DNA of 64,000 bases from Helopsaltes ochotensis (lineage: Eukaryota; Chordata; Aves; Passeriformes; Locustellidae), in the NCBI GenBank assembly GCA_013400155.1, contig VXBM01000094.1, forward strand, positions 1,459,381 through 1,523,380, in the 5' to 3' direction. The translations under genes were made by a program, and so were the position numbers. Shown piece after piece: positions 59,955 to 64,000 of the stretch; position 1 is the first letter of the stretch, and each line of letters opens with the position of its first letter. The notes beneath the pieces were generated by a model that was not told the DNA's origin, did no database searches, and saw only the letters and a list, made by a program, of their open reading frames with translations.

Positions 59955-62900
59955 CTAAAGAAAACATGAGTTTGTTTCAGTTCACAGAATTACTAAGGTT
60001 GGAAGAGACCTTCAAGATCATCTGTCCAACCACGAACCCAGCACTACCATAATCACCCCTAAACCGTATCCCCCAATCCCACATCCAGATGCCTCTTGGA
60101 TGCTTCCAGAGACAGTGACTCCATCAACTCCCTTGTCAACTGATCCCAAGGATGCCTAACCACCCTTTCCCTAAAATAAAAAAAATTTCTAATATCAAAT
60201 CTGAACTCCCCTGCTACAACTTAGGGCTATTTTCTCTCATCCTTTCACTTGAGACAGGGCAAAATTCATAGGTATGTAGTTGAACAGGTATGAAGCTTTA
60301 TCTACATAACTGGTCCAGCCTGCCCCTCCCCCAATAACTAGCATAGTTTAGTTAACAAAACAGTATTTTACAATAATTTTCATTTAAAAAAAGAAACAGT
60401 GACAAAGCTTACTTTACCTGTTGTATCATTGCCTTAAAGTGACAATGGCAGAGCTAGATCATTGTTCACTAGAAATCCGAAAGGAAATACAAATTTACCA
60501 ACCTAAGATACAGGCCACAATGGAAAGCAAGCCTGTTCCAGCACCAATTTCCAAAACCTTTTTGTCTTTGAGGTTGAATTGTTCTTGATTTGATTCCAGA
60601 TATTGAGATAAAGCCAGTGCCTAAAATGGTTAACACATATCCATAAGAGGGTAACAGCTAAGTTGCACAAAAATTCATTAGATCTTTTTATACAAGGTTG
60701 TTGGGTTTTTTTAGTATAATGAGAAACACTGAAGGGTGTAACAAAAATGTAAGATGGGAAGAATTGTGATGTATCCTGGTTTTTTTAATATAAAAAAGAA
60801 CTAAAGCAGTTTATTTTTACTTTTAAGTTTACGTGATACGGATTTACTACACACTTGCATGAGTCCTCTGACAGCTCAAGACACAATCACAGAAAAAAGC
60901 TGAGTTGGAAGGGGGACCCACAAGGACAGGCAGTGTTAGGATGTGAACCATACAGTCAGAACAGCAAAGTTAATCTATATGTAGGAAGTAATGTTCTGGT
61001 TTATTATCATAAATGTTATGCTATATTACCACTATCATAAAGTAAATTTAGGCTTCAGCAGAGATTTTTGAAAAATCTTTTTTTTGTTGTTTCAATTTTT
61101 TTAGCAAAATATTAAAAATTGGTTATTTACAAACTCGACACTTGTTTATTGCTAATAGTGTAACCTTTGGAAAAAAAAAACATCACTGTATGAAAATATT
61201 ATCAGACCTTTGTAAAGACTTTGTCAGTTAGTAGAATATAACTGGGCTGTTTATTAACAACATAAACTGATGCCAAAGAAACTGTCTTCCCCCTTTTGCT
61301 TCTCTTTAGAATTGTGTTACTGTTTTAACTCTTGTGCTTTTCATAATGCAACACTGTCTACCTGCTCTGGGAACTGACAGCTAATGAATCACCGGTCCAA
61401 TTTGTGCAACCTCTCAGTTTTCTTGGAGAGTTTTACCATCTGCATTCTGACACTTGATTAATGTGCAAATTGATGATCTGACATTTCAAAATAAGATACT
61501 GTTTCACCCACCCATATGCGCTCTATTGTTTTGAAATTGTCTGCCATTTTCTTGTGAGCTTTTTAAATAAATGTGGATCTAAAAAATTTTGAAGTTCTAA
61601 TTTTCTTGTCTTTATCAGTTGCCTTGCTCTCCCCTCAAAGGCAGTTTTCTTAGTCTGTGTAAAATTCTGTTTTTAAGAGTAGGAGAAGCAGACACTGAAG
61701 AACTGTTTACAAGTATGATTTTCCATACTGCAATGAAACTGTTCCAGCCTTTTCTTTAAAAGAAGCATATTTAATCATTAAAATGTCCTTTATTTTTTTA
61801 ATCTCTTACAGTTTTCTTTTTCAGCCTCCTTTTTGTACTGCTGATTTATTTACTTCCCGGCCGTGACTGATTGGAAGTATGGAGGAAGCTGAATGTTTCT
61901 TCCTGAGTTCCCTTGCTGGATTTTTTTTCAATCCCTACATCCAATGTACAAATGCTTTGATGTCATAGTCCTTTTGGCATGAACTTACAAATTACCCCAG
62001 GACAGAACTTTCTGCTGAAGAACCTCATTCTGTATAGGGAAACTTCCATTGTCCGAAGTGTCATCTAAGAAAGCTTCCTTAATATTTGTGTGCTGCTGTC
62101 CTGGTTTGCTCTTGTGTCATGAGCTTTCTGCATGTGGTCTTGTGTACTCACCCCTGGCCATACCACAGCCCCAAAGTGTTCTATGGACTCCTGAATGACA
62201 ATCTGGTGGCCAACGTATGTATAGTGCTCCTTGTCAAAATAGTGTGAAACTCTAGGAACCCAGTTCTGCAGTATTTTAAGAGTTACTGGTGAGCCTGTGA
62301 AAGAAAAGTTGAAATTTCGTGGGTTTATGTGCAACTTGTTCAAGGGCAAAAAGTATTTTGCAAAAACTATGTGGGCACATGGACTAGAAAAGCCCTCAGG
62401 ACATTGGTCTTGAATCATAGAAATGTTAAGCTTGGGAAACATCTGGAAGATCATCAAATCCAACCATTAACTAATCCAGCGCTATGTTCATCGCTTAAAC
62501 GTGTCCCCAAATGCCACATCTGTACATGTTTTGAACACTTCTGTGGGTGGTGATTCTACCACTTCCCTGAGCAGCCTGTTCTAATGCCTGACCACCCCTG
62601 CAGTGATGACGAGTTGCTGTCCAAAACCAGACAGTCTGGGTGGCCAGGGAGTGAAAAGAACAATGGTCATTTCCTGCTCTTCTAGGTATTCACGTGAACA
62701 TTTCTATCTGAGCCTTTTCCTAAAAGGCTCAGATAGAAATGAGCCTTTTAGGAAAAGCTACCAATTCAAATATAAAACTCTGCTAATAACAGCTAGAAGA
62801 CTTTCAGGACCAAGTTAGCTTGTATTTTGGTGTTAGTGCTGTAGATTTCGTTTGTGAGGCCAGCACCTGTGGAACACCAAGCTGTTTTTACCATAAGGAC

Positions 62901-63730
62901 TTAGGATTTACATCCTACATTGAAGAAAACCTAATTCTTTCTTAGTAGTTGTTTTTTAAGCATCCTTTCACAGAAGGATGTAAGACACTTTTTATGTTGG
63001 CATACACAATGTAGTTCAGCAAGTCCTAGAGTGCCTCATCATAGCAAGAAGGCTCGTGGGTGAGGTTTCTTGGATCAGTGCTGAGGCTATTCCATCTCAT
63101 CTCACTGAAAACAAGGACACTGTTCTGAATGACTGAACTTTCGTTGCAAGGATATATATAGAATTAACTGCAAGGGAAAATTTTGCTTTGGCTTGCAGGG
63201 ATTTCAACTGATCCTTGCCTGGAATCCTTAGTAGCTGTTGGAGCAGTTTTGCCTGTTGAAATCTCTAATACCACAGCTTCAACAGTGCCAGCCCAATCAA
63301 TGCATGTTATAACCGTATCTCTTTTGTAAGAGATTGCAATTGTGAAATAATTCTTAGATGTTGAAGTAAAATCCAGAGACATTTTAAAATATATTCCTTA
63401 ATTATGGAGATAGTGGAGTATTTTTTTGTAGATTTGATCTGATAATATGCAAACATAAGGGGAAAAAATGGGGGAAATTGGATATCAAAGGAAAAGTTAA
63501 ATGAAGACATCTACTATTTGAAGACTGACAAAAATCAAAGTATGATATGCTAGCGTGCCATAACTGCAGTATTTAAATTTGATTAAACCTGTGTCAGATT
63601 CTGCATGCTCGGAGCTGCAAGCGTGGCTTTCGGAGTCATACTGCTCTTCACAGGTGTCTTCTTCCTCAGATTGGCAGTCCATTGCTCTTTGAATTTTGTT
63701 GGGGAACGGTGGTTGCTGTGCAGAGATCAT
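59560..63730 (-). CDS. METTL21C: METTL21C, protein-lysine methyltransferase (whole coding span, 4 exons)
   Basis: S-adenosylmethionine-dependent lysine methyltransferase of the METTL21 group (seven-beta-strand fold). Mammalian METTL21C is a muscle-enriched enzyme reported to modify chaperone-type and other cytosolic proteins; the substrate here is inferred. Coding exons 63589-63730, 62152-62294, 60503-60620 and 59560-59954 join in phase to 265 residues, against about 264 in human. Visible features: conserved IVIQESIEHFGAVVWPG (residues 79-95), SAM-binding motif I EIGAGTG (119-125), acidic D142 in TATDLPE, and the DxxY-type signature DVVY (195-198). LLWANKFRFSTDYEFL near the C-terminus favours METTL21C over its paralog METTL21E. 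It converges on TPP2, as in mammals. The 5' UTR continues upstream through a spliced exon outside the window. Confidence 0.95.
59978..60258 (-). mobile_element. CR1 3'-end fragment in METTL21C intron 3
   Basis: CACAGAATTACTAAGGTTGG, AAGAGACCTTCAAGATCATC, GTCCAACCACGAACCCAGCA and ATCCTTTCACTTGAGACAGG match a CR1 3' end in reverse. It starts 24 bases from the coding exon's splice acceptor. Confidence 0.9.
60503..60620 (-). CDS. METTL21C: METTL21C coding exon 3, SAM motif I (residues 96-135)
   Basis: Acceptor ATTTTAG, donor CTTAG before GTTGGT, 118 nt. It encodes ALALSQYLESNQEQFNLKDK and VLEIGAGTGLLSIVACIL. The EIGAGTG loop binds SAM. The donor is weak but is the only one that keeps the frame into AHVTATDLPE. 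Confidence 0.93.
60621..62151 (-). other. METTL21C: METTL21C intron 2
   Basis: AT-rich intron with one short CR1 tail at 60885-60935. No additional exon is supported. Confidence 0.8.
60885..60935 (-). mobile_element. Short CR1 3'-tail fragment in METTL21C intron 2
   Basis: About 50 bases: AATCACAGAAAAAAGCTGAG, TTGGAAGGGGGACCCACAAG. These are the last bases of a CR1 in reverse orientation. Confidence 0.6.
62152..62294 (-). CDS. METTL21C: METTL21C coding exon 2 (residues 48-95)
   Basis: Acceptor TTTCACAG (minus strand), donor CCAGGG before GTGAGT, 143 nt. It encodes HYTYVGHQIVIQESIEHFGA and VVWPG, strongly matching METTL21C (human EIVIQESIESYGAVVWPG). Confidence 0.95.
62412..62690 (-). mobile_element. 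CR1 3'-end fragment in METTL21C intron 1
   Basis: GAATCATAGAAATGTTAAGC, AAGATCATCAAATCCAACCA and the later GATTCTACCACTTCCCTGAG, CAGCCTGTTCTAATGCCTGA follow the CR1 3' end in reverse. It ends beside an unusual inverted-repeat cluster at 62700-62759. Confidence 0.85.
62700..62759. repeat. Three-part inverted-repeat cluster
   Basis: A perfect 19-bp inverted repeat (62700-62718 and 62722-62740) has a 3-nt loop. A 17-bp exact inverted copy of 62714-62730 follows at 62741-62757. The cluster lies just beyond a CR1 in METTL21C intron 1. Confidence 0.9.
63589..63730 (-). CDS. METTL21C: METTL21C coding exon 1 (residues 1-48)
   Basis: The ATG is at 63730-63728, preceded by GCC. It encodes a poorly conserved, acidic N-terminal tail (QSEEEDTCEEQYDSES), then a donor ACAG before GTTTAA at 63588. 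Phase 1 fits exon 2 exactly. A second in-frame Met at residue 17 is an alternative start. The exon itself begins at 63740, after the acceptor TTTCAG, so an upstream non-coding exon is required. Confidence 0.8.
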
Positions 63731-63740
63731 GGCAGAAGAA

Positions 63741-64000
63741 CTGAAACAGAAGGGGAAAAATAATGTTACGAAATCTTGCAGGCACTCTCTTACATGAAAT
63801 ATGACTGGCAAAAGACAGTGAGTTTAGGTAGCATTTGGTGGCCTTTTGGGCTTTTTCTCAGTGATGGATTGAAGAAATGGGATGAGATGTGGCATCCCCA
63901 CTCCACTGGGTAGCACAAGCTGTTTCTGGAAATGTAGTAATGCTGTCAGAATTTTTATTCTCTCTCATTTATAATTTTTATTGCTGTGTTTATCATTTAT
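63741..64000 (-). other. METTL21C: Upstream METTL21C intron, running off the window
   Basis: A pyrimidine-rich acceptor (CCCTTCTGTTTCAG on the minus strand) ends at 63741, so the transcript has at least one non-coding exon to the right of the window. No promoter is visible. Confidence 0.6.

Larger units (their letters stand above)
62295..63588 (-). other. METTL21C: METTL21C intron 1 (between coding exons 1 and 2)
   Basis: Contains a minus-oriented CR1 (62412-62690) and the inverted-repeat cluster at 62700-62759. The remainder is unremarkable. Open frames at 63164-63510 are not conserved. Confidence 0.8.

Noticed and set aside
62065..62463. A single 132-codon minus-strand gene
   Set aside because: Only 62152-62294 is coding (METTL21C exon 2). 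The flanks are intron, and the 5' part overlaps a CR1.
59560..63730. Assignment to METTL21E, the neighbouring paralog in some vertebrates
   Set aside because: The C-terminal LLWANKFRFSTDYEFL and the QESIEHFGAVVWPG blocks match METTL21C better than METTL21E as I recall them.

Overview
The window is vertebrate nuclear DNA, almost certainly from a bird. It carries at least ten CR1 retrotransposon fragments, several ending in the ATTCTATG-type tail, and three copies of an LTR that resembles a family common in neoavian birds. Gene structure is exon-sparse with canonical GT/AG introns. The species cannot be named from the sequence alone.

Two protein-coding genes are complete at the coding level and converge tail to tail. 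TPP2 (tripeptidyl peptidase II, a giant cytosolic subtilisin-like peptidase) is on the + strand from 8716 to 58390. I reconstructed 29 constitutive coding exons plus one 39-nt optional microexon, and every junction is in phase. The sum is 3747 nt: 1248 residues, or 1261 with the microexon, close to mammalian TPP2. METTL21C (a METTL21-family protein-lysine methyltransferase) is on the - strand with four coding exons between 63730 and 59560, giving 265 residues. The stop codons are 1169 bases apart and the two 3' UTRs may overlap.

Layout. 1-8300 is repeat-rich intergenic DNA: an internally deleted CR1, an LTR with a CR1 nested inside it, a back-to-back CR1 pair, and a T/G-rich tract. A possible terminal exon of an unknown minus-strand transcript lies near 4250-4627. 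8310-9200 is a CpG-rich, TATA-less promoter with GC boxes, two inverted CCAAT boxes and a perfect NRF1-type palindrome. 8716-58390 is TPP2 with repeat-bearing introns. 58391 to about 59205 is the TPP2 3' UTR. 59560-63740 is METTL21C, and its 5' non-coding exon is probably beyond the right edge.

The gene functions are well known and I see no undescribed biological system. The points most worth a second look are the conserved TPP2 microexon, the NRF1 palindrome that contains an upstream in-frame ATG, the possible 3' UTR overlap, a three-part inverted-repeat cluster in METTL21C intron 1, and the possible unknown minus-strand terminal exon upstream of TPP2.
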